Source of the DNA: Emmonsiellopsis sp. PD_33
Taxonomy: Eukaryota; Ascomycota; Eurotiomycetes; Onygenales; Ajellomycetaceae
Reading direction: 5' to 3'
Length of the DNA stretch: 64,000 nt
Assembly (NCBI GenBank): GCA_032988165.1
Contig: JANTQF010000122.1
Coordinates: forward strand, 36,179-100,178
Numbering within the stretch: the stretch's first letter is position 1; every line of letters begins with the position of its first letter. The notes beneath the pieces are model-generated. The model was not told the DNA's origin and did no database searches. It saw nothing but the letters and a program-made list of their open reading frames with translations. This document shows positions 48,726 to 59,054 of this stretch, in pieces. The position numbers and the translations under genes are program-made.

Positions 48726-49220
48726 TTGGTCGGAGTTTGTTGCTCAGAATCCTCAGCAAAGCTGGAAGCGGACACTCCGTGGTGGCTTAATGATTCCGGC
48801 ATAAACAACGGTTTCCAGATTGCTGTAACTATCTCCATCAAACGAAACATGTTCCTCGTTCCATCATGTCATCCAGCATGGTTGCTGTCGCTCGTTCAAC
48901 CCATCCTCTTTCTGAGCAAAGTGCTCACACCGGCGGAAGGCCGCTATTGGCCAACCGAGTTGGAGATAGCTTGCCTGATCTGGGCTGTACGCAAGGTCCG
49001 ACACCTCATGGAAGCTTCGAAGTTCCCCACTGTCGTGTACACTGATCATGAACCCATTCCGGGTATACTCAAAGCCACCCATCTCCGCATGACCGCGACA
49101 GACCGACAAAGTGGAAGGTTGATGACTTTGATGGATATGGAATTTCCTAACCTCAGCAGTGGCAAGATGGCCGATATCACCACCACCATCACCATACTAC
49201 TCATTCAATACGCATGGTAA
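48726..49220 (+). mobile_element. Gypsy-type RNase H fragment
   Basis: A 164-codon frame contains PILFLSKVLTPAEGRYWPTE, LEIACLIWAVRKVRHLMEAS, VVYTDHEPIPGIL and ATDRQSGRLMTLMDMEF. These match the reverse-transcriptase-linked RNase H domain (PI.y.Sr.LtpaE..Y..tElE.la.vwA..k.Rhyl, then yTDH..l). The typical catalytic acidic positions are only partly conserved. It lies downstream of the integrase fragment on the same strand, the reverse of the normal RT-RNaseH-integrase order, so the two come from different insertions or a rearranged one. Confidence 0.7.
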
Positions 49221-50112
49221 TGAGTAAGCTATACCAACATTAACATACTGAACTTCTGGGCTCCGGGATATTACATCAATGACAATTGGGGGCATGGAAG
49301 AGTCTTACCGCAACCGGAAATGAGAGAATTTCAGTCTAGTAAGTTAATATCAGTTTAAAACCAACAGACATAACTATCAGCAGCGGGTTGTCGAATTCTG
49401 CCGGGCATCGTTTGCTAAATACCCAATGCCCAGTCTACAACTAGGGAGTTGTTCGACATTCGACTCAGAAACCTTTAGCAAGGATGACAGGACATGAGCA
49501 TGCTAAAGTCATAGGAAGAGTTGGAACTTTTTGATTTTTATCTACTACACTACTGCTGTGTGTGTATTCAGGGTATAGTTACTACGGTAAATTGGATTGA
49601 ATGAATGAAACTATCCCATTATTCTTAAGCTAGCTAAGCAAGAGATGGTGGTGGCTACTTTTTCTAACTAGGTGCTGTGAATATATATAAATTGCCGGTG
49701 ATTTAACACTGAAATCTCCTGGTAGACTAGCCATGCTGAAGCTGTATAGTTGCAATTAACCCCTATTCCAACAGGCTTGCTTCGCTTTTGTGCTTTTGCC
49801 CCAGCCATTGGCTGAGGAAACCAATTTTGCCTCTATGATAATGCTGTATCTTAGGCAAGTGCTAAATTCCAAAGAAGAAAGTAATCCGAAGCGCTAACTA
49901 GTTCATAAAGATAGATAGATAGCATAAAAAAAGATCATTTCGTCATGTCGGGGCATTAAGGGGCTCAGCAAAATATCATCAAAACTGTCCGTGCAGTAAG
50001 CCAAACTAATCTCCTTTACAAAACACTTCCCTATTATTCGTCACAGATTCCCAAATAATTCTGACGGGATAATGCGTATCGTTTATCCAAAACGTCCACA
50101 TAAACATGCTCC
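49221..50112. other. Intergenic, A/T-rich, no gene recognised
   Basis: Contains a GATAGATAGATAG repeat near 49,909 and TATATATA near 49,682. It holds the 3' end of the AAA+ ATPase gene at its right side. Confidence 0.5.
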
Positions 50113-52515
50113 TCACTCCATCCGGATTCCCTGATGTCTCGCCCAGTCTGCATCCCCATGCCCCTGGGTACCAGCCAAATACCCTTCAAACTCATCAACA
50201 ACATTGATCACCGTCTCAAAGTGAGAATACCCAGGCGCCTCCTTGCGGAAATACGCCAATTGCAGCGCCGTCGTAACCGTATTCCGAATCTGCCGTCCAT
50301 TCAACTCCGCGCCTGCCAGCGTTTCAATCTTCTCCTTGAGCTGATCAATATCCACGTCCGGGTTCGTTTTGCTGAGACCATTGATAAAGTTTAGCCAGAT
50401 CTCGTACCGCCCCTTGCGATCTAGTGGCGGGTAGTATATTGTGAGCTGGAAGCGGGATTTGAAAGCGGCATCGAAGGTGCCAATGCGGTTGGATGTCAGC
50501 ACTAGGATTCCGTCGTAGTATTCAAGGGCGCGCAGGAAGACGGAAACGAGCGCATTGCGCTGTAGGTCTGTCTCGCGGCGTTCTTCGAGGAAGACATCGG
50601 CCTCGTCAAGGAGGACCACACAGCCCCAGATCGTGTTGATGAGGAAGATAGACTCGAGATATTTCTCAACTTCGTCGGCATTGGTCCCAATGTCACCGCA
50701 GGTGACACGATAGAGGGGTTTGCGGGTCAGTTCCGCCACGGATTCGGCGGTTAGGGTCTTGCCGGTGCCTGGCCCGCCATGGAGGAGGATGATGAGCGCA
50801 TTGCCTTTGCCTTCGATAATATCGGTGGATCTTTTGGTAGAGTGGGTGTGTACGGTTACCAGAGCTTTGATCAGCTCTTTGTTGCGGTGTTTTAGGTAGA
50901 GATAGTCGAATGCCTTTTCATTCCAGGTTATTTCGGTTACACGCGAAACAAGGAGTGTCCCTAGATGGCAGATGGGTGAGTTGCAGTGAAACAAATCAGG
51001 GAGGTAAAGAAAACAAACGGAAAATGATGGGAAATACATGTACTCACTCCATTTTTTATCGTTAAATCCAAACCCAAGAATCTCAGCCGGAAGCAGGAGG
51101 AGAAAGGGGTCTTCAGGGGGTTCAGCTTTGTCCATTGCTTCATGACCAAGGTCGTCTCGTTCTATAGTGTTTTCTGAATTTCCATGCATTTGCATGTAGG
51201 TGTTCATGTCAATCATATATCTCGGATTTGTCTGGAGTCAAGCATGGTTATTGGAGTCAGTCTAGGGCAAGCAAGGGTTGGGTTTCTAAGAGTTTCTTAC
51301 ATTCTGTACCTCGATAGCGGTGTTTGGAGGATTGTAGGCTACGAAATGTCTTTTCCGGCATTTCCACAGCACCTCTCCCCTACTCCGCAGTTGTTTTTCT
51401 AACCCAGGCGGTGCGTGTCGCAAAGGATACATGGACAGAGACGAGATGGGTATCTCCTCATCAGGGGGTCCAGATGCTGGCCAAGAAAGCTTTGACTCCT
51501 TCTCCTCTCTGTAGAAACTCACATTAAGTTTCCATGACCAATATCTGAGGACCAGTGGAAGCTGTCCACTTTGGGGTGGCTCTTTAATAGCGAAGGCCAC
51601 TGATTGTCCGTTCTCTGTTGACACGATAATGTCATTGGGGGAGAAAAGCTTCGCGATATGCTTTTGGTTAACCATGCCGCGTGAAAACATCTCGTCTGCT
51701 TCGTCATATTGAGGTCCATACGACATCTTAACATATTCCAGCAAGCCGTCCATGAGCTGGCGCTGCGTAGAGCTCAGGTCCACAGTATCTTTGTCCCTTA
51801 GGCGGCGATAATAATAGAGTCGATGCTGAAGCATATCCATATTTTCAGGGCGGTCGAGACTCGTGAGACGGCGTTGGTTCATTCCAGTAATCGAGGATAC
51901 TGCATTCATCAGCTCGTCCGACATGATTGTCATCACTTCAGAGGCGGGGATTGCAGTATTTCCGTGCTGCCAGAGCTTGAAGAAGAACGGCTCCACCGAT
52001 TTTGGCAGTTTAGGGTCCGCCGGAATAGATAACGGCGTAAAGGATACTTCATGGTTCTTATGGTACTCGTTGCAGTCGTATTCCTTGTAAACAACAAAAC
52101 TGACCAAGGGGTACTGGCCTATATAGTCTTTGACCTTGGCTATTTCCTTTTTGCCGCGGAGTGAACTTGCCTTGCTATCCCCGTTGAACAGCCTAGGGGG
52201 GTCCGAATAGACCCTACCCGGTTTATGCACTGTGTGGAACTCTTTGCCCGTGCAATGCACGCGGTGGAGAATGAGATATCCAGGCTGCCGAGATGTGTTG
52301 ATCTTCTGGACGAGGTCGGTAGCTCGACCTGCATGTCTACGCCTTGACCGAGGCTCGAATTCCATGCTGCTATCTTCTTCGTCGTAAGTGGTCTCGTCTC
52401 CATCTTCATCTTCCCCCAGAAACGCTTCAGTTGAACTATGCGCCGGAAGGGTAGAGAGGGTTTCGGGCGTCAGCCTCGCGCTGGAGGGCCATTTCTGTCG
52501 ATTCTTGCCGGACAT
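50113..52515 (-). CDS. AAA+ ATPase with fungal DUF7025-type N-terminus
   Basis: Exons 52515-51301, 51231-51048 and 50960-50113 give 748 residues, all in phase. After an acidic, disordered start (EAFLGEDEDGDETTYDEEDS) comes a long region typical of fungal AAA proteins annotated with DUF7025: YWSWKLNVSFYREEKESKLS, FHTVHKPGRV-type strands, then PRYMIDMNTYMQMHG and PEDPFLLLLPAEILGFGFND. The AAA core has Walker A (HGGPGTGKTLTAESVAE), Walker B (CVVLLDEADVFLEERRE), sensor 1 (ILVLTSN) and an arginine-finger region (AAFKSRFQLTIYYPP). The substrate is unknown for the family. The methionine at 52515 is preferred over an in-frame upstream one at 52617. Divergent from the PNP gene, starts 394 bp apart. 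Confidence 0.9.
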
Positions 52516-52909
52516 TCTCGTTCTAGCGGGGTTCAATCGAGACGTCACACTGACTTCAATGGCGATGAATAAAAGTAGCCTTCTCTTGTTATCTTGTTGT
52601 TCCGCGAAGAACTGCAAACCACCAGGAATAGATCGCTAACAGCTTCAGAACAGGATAAGAGACAGAGAACAGCATGGATGACGAAGATGAAAGTGTTGTC
52701 GTCGTGGTTGCAGCATGGCCGCAGCCTCACCAATTACAGTCTGGGGCTCATCTAACTACCCCTCCTGGTGGCCTTGTTTGCACAGCCAGCCCAGAACCTG
52801 ATCACTTTACATGGGCGGTGATGAACGTGTGAAAACGACCGTTGAGATAAAGGATATAGCTTACTACTAGCTATCCCAAATTTTGATTGAAGCCCACTCG
52901 AGTTCGAAA
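52516..52909. promoter_or_regulatory. Short divergent promoter, AAA+ ATPase / PNP protein
   Basis: A 394-bp gap between head-to-head starts. No TATA box or recognisable operator was seen; an AACCAC/GTGGTT-type inverted pair was not found either. Shared regulation is plausible from layout only. Confidence 0.45.
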
Positions 52910-54907
52910 ATGCCCACCCACGATGACTACCAAACTGGATGGATATGCGCAATCTTCCCCGAGATGGCCGCCGTACGGTCTATGTTAGACGCTATCCATC
53001 CCGGCTTGCCCAACCGTCGAGACGATCGAAACTCATACCTTCTGGGCAACATCGGCCCTCATAACATTGTCATTGCATGTCTACCTGCAGGCGTGTACGG
53101 CACCACTTCTGCCACTTCGGTAGCAGTTCAGATGCGATCAAGCTTCCAGTATATCCGCTTCTGCCTCATGGTCGGGGTTGGAGGGGGTGCTCCACGCCCT
53201 GGAGTTGATATCCGACTGGGTGATGTCGTTGTCAGTCAACCAACTCCTGGATATGGGGGAGTGATACCGTACGACTACGGCAAAGCTGTGACCGAAAGTC
53301 AGCTGGTGCAAACAGGGACATTAAACAAGCCTCCAGAGGTGTTGTTGACTGCTCTCCCAAGATTACGGGCAACCCATGCCCTTGAAGGAAACAGGATACA
53401 GTCTTTTTATGACGAGGCCATAGAAAGATATCCACGGTTGGGAGAAACAGCTCGCTATCCAGGAAAGAATGAGGACAAATTGTTTATGCCAGGATACAGC
53501 CATACTGGACCTGAAACTGACTGTGAGCAATGTGACAGATCTATGCTGCATCAACGACCAAGCCGAAGAGAAAACCAGACCAGAGTTTTCTACGGGCTTA
53601 TTGCTTCTGCAAACCAGATTATGAGGAACGCTGGGAAGCGGGACAAGTTGGCACGAGATCACGGAATTCTCTGTTTCGAAATGGAGGCTGCTGGACTGAT
53701 GGATATCTTCCCCTGTCTCATCATTCGAGGGATAAGCGACTACTCCGATTCCCACAAGAATAAGCAATGGCAAGGTTATGCTGCTATGACTGCTGCAGCT
53801 TATGCTAAAGAGTTGCTGTTAACAATCCCATTCCACGAGATCGGGAGCACACCTACTACATTGGAATTGCCCGTCCCTGGCCCTGGCTATGACGACAATA
53901 TTGACCAGACAATGTCAGAGAGTCGGACCAAACCCCCTTCTTCTACCAGACCAGCCCAGTCAAATATAGATCAGGGTACCCTTCGAGCCCCCCAGACAAT
54001 TCCGCGTCCGGCAGCGGGATATTCGACAACAGGGGACGGTGGGATGCTCAACGATGCGCGTGCGGTTCCATCGTCAGATCCCTTGACGGACGAAATTGGA
54101 CTTGAACATAAACAGCCGCAGAGCTCCCCGGATACCGTTGAGGAAATCGACATTCCCAATCCAACCATGCTCGCTAATCTGTCCTCACAGATAGATTCGA
54201 ACAGTTCACTCCTTAAATGTCTATCCTTGGCGCGACGACAAAGGTCGTGGGACCCCTGGCCAGGCGACTGTGTCAAAATATTCAACAACCTGGAAACTTG
54301 GCTGTCAAAATTGGATTCAGCACTCTTAGCACTTGCCTCTGATCCAAAGGCTCAATCTAGAACGAAAGATTTGGCAGTGGAGGTTGCAGATTTTCTGGAC
54401 AACTCCACGGCGAAAACAGCAGATGATGGCTATACGGTTATTTGGACATTCTCTTCGACCTGCGTGACAGATCGCAGTAATGATGACTCCACCGAAATTC
54501 TCAAGTCTCTGATTCATGATACCATTCTGGCATATCCCCATCTCATCGAACCGGAAGTCAGCACAACTCTGCGTGACCCCTCGTTTGGAGAGGACGAGCT
54601 CTGGAAGCTGCTAAAGGCAGCTCTTATCGGAATCAAAAGAGCATTTCTAGTTATCGAGGCGAACGACCCTGAAATGACGGCTCGGATGCTACAACTGGCA
54701 GAGGAACTCGTCGATACCCCGGATGCGATGGTGAAATTCCTTCTTGTTGTTTATCCCAGCAACAGTGGTTCGAGGGCTATTTCCCATATCTCACCCAACG
54801 AGAGGAAGCAGGTTGTTCGTGTTAGCTTACCGCCTCCTCTGTCGAGAAAATTACATTACCACCCTAGGCGTGATTTGAAGTTGAATAATTTGGTTCCTAG
54901 ATTTTAG
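52910..54907 (+). CDS. PNP_UDP (nucleoside phosphorylase-type) protein with degenerate NACHT-like C-terminus
   Basis: One uninterrupted frame of 665 residues. Residues 6-310 are the fungal-NLR type phosphorylase domain: WICAIFPEMAAVRSML, LPAGVYGTTSATSVAV, VGVGGGAPRPG (88-98), LGDVVVSQPT, FYGLIASANQIM, CFEMEAAGLMD (255-265) and RGISDYSDSHKN (273-284). Residues 330-430 are a disordered linker. Residues 440-640 follow the layout of a NACHT ATPase (long helix; WTFSSTCVTDRSNDDSTEIL like the FF.S...D.TS..iL block; ELWKLLKAALIG; FLVIEAND in the Walker B place), but the P-loop place (about 472-486, LASDPKAQSRTK) lacks GxxGxGKT/S and Walker B lacks DE. Phosphorylase residues look intact. No introns, unusual for this type. 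Related PNP domains act as nucleosidase effectors in immune systems. Confidence 0.88.
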   Translation: MPTHDDYQTGWICAIFPEMAAVRSMLDAIHPGLPNRRDDRNSYLLGNIGPHNIVIACLPAGVYGTTSATSVAVQMRSSFQYIRFCLMVGVGGGAPRPGVDIRLGDVVVSQPTPGYGGVIPYDYGKAVTESQLVQTGTLNKPPEVLLTALPRLRATHALEGNRIQSFYDEAIERYPRLGETARYPGKNEDKLFMPGYSHTGPETDCEQCDRSMLHQRPSRRENQTRVFYGLIASANQIMRNAGKRDKLARDHGILCFEMEAAGLMDIFPCLIIRGISDYSDSHKNKQWQGYAAMTAAAYAKELLLTIPFHEIGSTPTTLELPVPGPGYDDNIDQTMSESRTKPPSSTRPAQSNIDQGTLRAPQTIPRPAAGYSTTGDGGMLNDARAVPSSDPLTDEIGLEHKQPQSSPDTVEEIDIPNPTMLANLSSQIDSNSSLLKCLSLARRQRSWDPWPGDCVKIFNNLETWLSKLDSALLALASDPKAQSRTKDLAVEVADFLDNSTAKTADDGYTVIWTFSSTCVTDRSNDDSTEILKSLIHDTILAYPHLIEPEVSTTLRDPSFGEDELWKLLKAALIGIKRAFLVIEANDPEMTARMLQLAEELVDTPDAMVKFLLVVYPSNSGSRAISHISPNERKQVVRVSLPPPLSRKLHYHPRRDLKLNNLVPRF

Positions 54908-55152
54908 GGGTGTGGTTGGGAGGGAAACAGGTTGACCTGTGTAGTTATCAAATATGAGTTATGAAGGCTCCCCAATAATCCCGCGCCACCGGAGGACCCA
55001 AGGATGTCCCCAAATATACAAATAGTCATCCAAGCCAATGGCAATATATATAAGCAGAAAAAAAAAGACAAAAAGAGGAATCCGCCATCGCCATGCCTTG
55101 ATCTTCAGGGTAACAGTCCATATAATAACCGCCCAATAGACCACGATACAAT

Positions 55153-56145
55153 CTACCGCAACCTCGTATTCCGCAGCTCCAACCTCCCCCCCAACTTCTT
55201 ATTCAAATACTGTAACTTAGCCCCTTTATCCTTCTCCTCTCTGGACAGATCCTCCGAAATAGTATGATGTTTGAACACAATCCTCGGCTCCTCTGCCATT
55301 CTAGTTGCCGATGTCGTCGTTGCGACTGTCGGTATCTTTCTTCTTATTTGTCCTATAATAGGCCCATTATAAAGGTCATCATTGTCGTCATCGTCATCGG
55401 TTTCTTCTTCGTAGCCCTCGACTGGATCGTCATAATTGTCGTCATCGTCATCAGTTTCTTCTTCGTAGACCTCGTGGTGTCGGGACCGGTTGAACGGTGG
55501 GTTAGACCGAGGCAGGCTGTATGGGGGATTCGGTACTCTTTGTTCTCTGTCCTTTATCTCCTGTAGCGCCGCAAGTTGCTCTGTAGCTATTCGCATTGCA
55601 TTTTCTGCGTGACTTATCCTTGTTTGCACGGGTGACCCATCTCGACTTCTAGGCGGACTGGATGATGTTGAACTGGACCGGCTCCCCGATCGATCACCAT
55701 CTTGACGTACGCCGACCCTTCCAACACGACGTCTGACCCGACTTACGGCTGTAGGGCGGCCCATCTCTATTGCAGACTCTATATCGTCTACTGGACTATC
55801 ATCTGATGAACTATCGTTGGCTACATCAGAAAATAGCCAAGTGTTCTTTAGAGGCTCCCTTGTCCTGGCGGCAGATTCCTGGTCACGGGCGGCAGATATC
55901 AGGGCGCGGCGCCGGGAGTCATCGAGCTGGAAAGGAGGGGGGGGTACTCCTCCGTCCCGGAATGAATGTTGAGAGCCATCGGAGGAACCATCGGTTGAGG
56001 TATCGCGGCTGGAAAGGGAATCGATTCACTGTTATTACGTCTACTTTGCAGAGCAACAATAGCAACCAGCTGCTGAGGGAGGAACATACCTGAGACTATT
56101 CAATCCCCCTGCTAGCGAATCAGGGCGGCGCACATATTGAGCCAT
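55153..56145 (-). CDS. Acidic-repeat hypothetical protein
   Basis: Exons 56145-56090 and 56008-55153 give 303 residues in phase. The N-terminal half is Ser/Asp/Arg-rich and disordered (DVANDSSSDDSPVDDIE, RSGSRSSSTSSSPPRSRDGS). A helical stretch follows (SHAENAMRIATEQLAALQEI). Two copies of an acidic unit occur (YEEETDDDDDNYDD and YEEETDDDDDNDDL), then a basic C-terminal coiled coil (SREEKDKGAKLQYLNKKLGG). No family recognised. Just beyond the stop, minus-strand sequence 55144-54959 encodes a strongly hydrophobic helix that could be an alternative, spliced C-terminal membrane anchor. Confidence 0.65.
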
Positions 56146-57050
56146 GGCAATGTTTTTACCCAGCAGGCGGAGGGGATTGATATCCTCGTGGCCGCCCGCG
56201 CATGAGAAATCGACCCGCAGCGCAAAACTTTGTGATAAGGGAATCTAGCCGTGTGCCCGCCCGCCAACGAGGCTGCGGTGCATTCTCAATAAAAATCGGG
56301 ATCGGCTGGGTTGGAGATAGCGGAGGAGACCAAGCAGACGGGTTCTTCAACGGGTGGTGCAGGGACAGGCGGATATACTCCACATAGATATGACATGGGA
56401 GCACAGCGGAAATGAGATCGCGATGTCAATGAATGGCTACCTAAAGCACGAAGAGACGGGCGGGGCGTTCATGGGATTTTGGGACAGCCATTTTGCCTGC
56501 TTGCTGTCCAATGTGCTGTCGTCGCCAGCCACAGGGGGCTGAGGGATTTTGAAGCCTTTTATTCGCTGGGTGAGAAAAAGCAAATATAGCTTTTCAGATG
56601 AGGCCAGGGGTGTTGACTCTTGATGCAGGTCTGATACTCCGTAGTTTACTGTGCAATTGTTAGATTTCCGATTCGTTAATGGGTTGCTTGATCACTTACT
56701 ATTCCGTCTTGGAAACCCCCTTTAAGATGCAGTTAACGAGCAGAAGGGAGAAGTCATCTCCAAGGCGTCTTTGTAGTACTAGTAGTATAAACCCGGTATT
56801 ACTTTGCAAGAGCACAAAATGGATTCAGCATAGCAACTTGGAAAGGCAGGGAAATCAAGAAAAAACAAGCTAGGAGTGAGGAGTTTACTTTCTTTTATGA
56901 TTTCAGGGGTAAATTTTAACTATACTCCTAAACTTAACATTTTACTTAGCTGATTACGACGATTTAATGCAAATTAATGCTACAAGATTTTAATGTTAAT
57001 AGAATACAGATACAGATAATCTGCATGCACTTTGCTTGCTTCCCAGCTTG
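56146..57050. other. Intergenic, no gene recognised
   Basis: G/C-moderate upstream region of the acidic-repeat gene, then A/T-rich sequence. No coding structure supported. Confidence 0.4.
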
Positions 57051-57059
57051 TACTTTCAC

Positions 57060-57350
57060 TTCCCTTTTGCCTTTATTATCTCTATCACCCCCTATCTCCT
57101 ATTACCCCTATACCCCTATTACCCCCATTATTCCCTAATATCTTCTGCCCCCTATCACTCCTTACTACCTCTATTACCTTGTATTATCTCTTACCTGCCA
57201 CTCTTTATCATCTTGATTATCCCTGTTACTTCCTCCTATCCCTTACCCCCCCTATTACCTCTATAATCCCCTATTACCCTCGGGCCTCTACCTCTTACCG
57301 CCCCTTATCACCTCCATTACCCCTATCACTCCTACCACCCTAATATCTCG
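57060..57350. repeat. Degenerate C-rich tract built on CCCCTATTAC-like units
   Basis: Roughly 290 bases contain almost only C, T and A on the plus strand, with irregular repeats of CCTATTACC, CCCCTAT and CTATCACCCC separated by 5-15 bases. One strand is nearly G-free over long runs. Plus-strand open frames through it are composition artefacts. It is similar in style, on the opposite strand, to the G-rich tandem array at the right end of the window. Confidence 0.7.
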
Positions 57351-57575
57351 CTATAATAGTCTATTCTCCACTACCTGGACATGGTAAAACTATAATCTGG
57401 CCTCCCACTAGGGTGAGATTTTTAATGATGTGCAGATGAGGACATGGGACTGCAGAAATTCGCTTCTTATTTAATGATATATTGATAATTAAAGAGAAAG
57501 ACAAAGAGAGGGAGATCTTTAAAACAACCATCCCATATCACAAACAACCCGTATATGTCTCACCCATCCACCCTC

Positions 57576-59054
57576 TCAAACCGGCCCAACCATCTTCCCC
57601 CACAACCAATCCACAAGCCAATGCACTGCAAACCTCTTCGGCGAAATACACTCTGGCAAATACAAATACCAATCATTCTCCTCCACCTCACTCATCGTAT
57701 ATGTAACCTTGGTACATTCATACTCCTCCGGATAAAACCCACTATCCTCCCAATCAATAATCCCACTAACCACCCACCTCCCCCCATCCACCCCATCATC
57801 CCACCTCACCATAACATTATCCTGCCTCAAATCGCCATGTGTAAACACCGACCCTCCCCCTCCCCCACCCCCCTTCCCCTCCCCTCCCAACCCCCTTAGA
57901 AACTCCACAAAACTCCGACTCCCATACCACCTCCTCGCCGAAAACCTCAACTCCTCCCACCCCTTCCCATCCCTAACCACCACCCCCTCCACCGGCCAGT
58001 CACTAACCCTCATCTCCTTAACCCCCTCCCCGCCCACACCCCCCATAACCTCCCCCTCCCCCCTCCCCAGCCTCCTCAACCTCCCAAACACCCCCTCCAA
58101 CTCCCCCTTCACCCCCATCTTCCCCTCATGATCCAACCCCGGCCAAACCCCCGTCAGCGTCGTCCCAGCCACACAGGACATGAAGATCGCGCAGAATGGG
58201 GCGAAATTCACCAGCCCGAGCGGCCGCGGCGCGGGGATGTTCAGCGCCGCGGCCTCCGGGTCCGTGGAGAGGTATAACATGCTCGTGTACTCGGTGTAGT
58301 CATTGTTGCCTGCGGTGACTTTGACGACGACGGACTCGTTGCATTTCACTACGATGCCGCGGAAGTGGCTTTCCCAGAGCGTCGGGGAGGTCCAGAGGAG
58401 GCGTTTTAGGGCGGCGAGGAGGTCGGGGCCGGATAGGGGTGGGTCTTGGTCGGAGTCTGAGTCTTGGTCTTGGGGCCGCGTATTGGTAGGCGGGGGTTCG
58501 TTCGGGTTTGCGTCCCCGTCCCCGTCCCCAGCCGGAGCGGTGGATGTTGCTGATGCCTGCCTGAGTAAAGCCGTGACGCAGTCTGCGAGCGGGTAGACGA
58601 CCGTCGCGGTCTCAGCGGCGTCGAGACGGGTTCGGTAATCCGCTGGCGGCGGGATGGGCTCCCGGATGGGGTTTTCCAGCGCCTCGCGCAAGCCGTCTGG
58701 GTAGGTGTTTGTGGGAAACGCGGAGCAGAGGTCGAGCTCGGGATTGCGTTGCCATTTTTTGCCGAGATCCTTTAGGGTGATTTGGTTGAAGGTTGCTGCG
58801 CGGGATAGGGGGGGTTCCTCTGGTTTGAGTGGCTGTTGGCGGGCAATGTGGATTTGCTGGTGGTAGCGGGAGGGGGCGGGGGTGTTGAGGACTATGGGGA
58901 GGAGGTCGGCGGTGGGATTTTGCGAGATTGCCCTTTGGAGGCGGGATAGGAGGGTGAGGTTGTATTGGGCTATTTCTTCGGGGGAGGCGGGGGGTGGGAG
59001 GCGTTGGGAGGGGTGGGTGTCTAGGTCGCCGTCGAATGGGCGGATGGTGGTCAT
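57576..59054 (-). CDS. Aminoglycoside-phosphotransferase (APH)-like kinase family protein
   Basis: A single frame of 492 residues. The C-terminal lobe carries the APH/choline-kinase catalytic motif FTHGDLRQDNVMV (HxDxxxxN type) and the metal-binding GIIDWEDSGFYPEEYE, and ends with ENDWYLYLPECISPKR. The N-terminal lobe contains ESVVVKVTAGNNDYTEYTSM with a candidate ATP-binding lysine. A disordered insert (DGDGDANPNEPPPTNTRPQD) and Gly-rich loops (GGEGKGGGGGGGS) are driven by extreme composition. Fungal members are numerous, with unknown small-molecule substrates. Coding strand is C-rich to about 58,200, then G-rich. Confidence 0.85.
   Translation of the reverse strand: MTTIRPFDGDLDTHPSQRLPPPASPEEIAQYNLTLLSRLQRAISQNPTADLLPIVLNTPAPSRYHQQIHIARQQPLKPEEPPLSRAATFNQITLKDLGKKWQRNPELDLCSAFPTNTYPDGLREALENPIREPIPPPADYRTRLDAAETATVVYPLADCVTALLRQASATSTAPAGDGDGDANPNEPPPTNTRPQDQDSDSDQDPPLSGPDLLAALKRLLWTSPTLWESHFRGIVVKCNESVVVKVTAGNNDYTEYTSMLYLSTDPEAAALNIPAPRPLGLVNFAPFCAIFMSCVAGTTLTGVWPGLDHEGKMGVKGELEGVFGRLRRLGRGEGEVMGGVGGEGVKEMRVSDWPVEGVVVRDGKGWEELRFSARRWYGSRSFVEFLRGLGGEGKGGGGGGGSVFTHGDLRQDNVMVRWDDGVDGGRWVVSGIIDWEDSGFYPEEYECTKVTYTMSEVEENDWYLYLPECISPKRFAVHWLVDWLWGKMVGPV

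Noticed and set aside
57032..57343. 103-codon Leu/Pro/Ser frame suggesting a membrane protein
   Set aside because: It lies entirely in the C/T/A low-complexity tract, where stops are rare in several frames.
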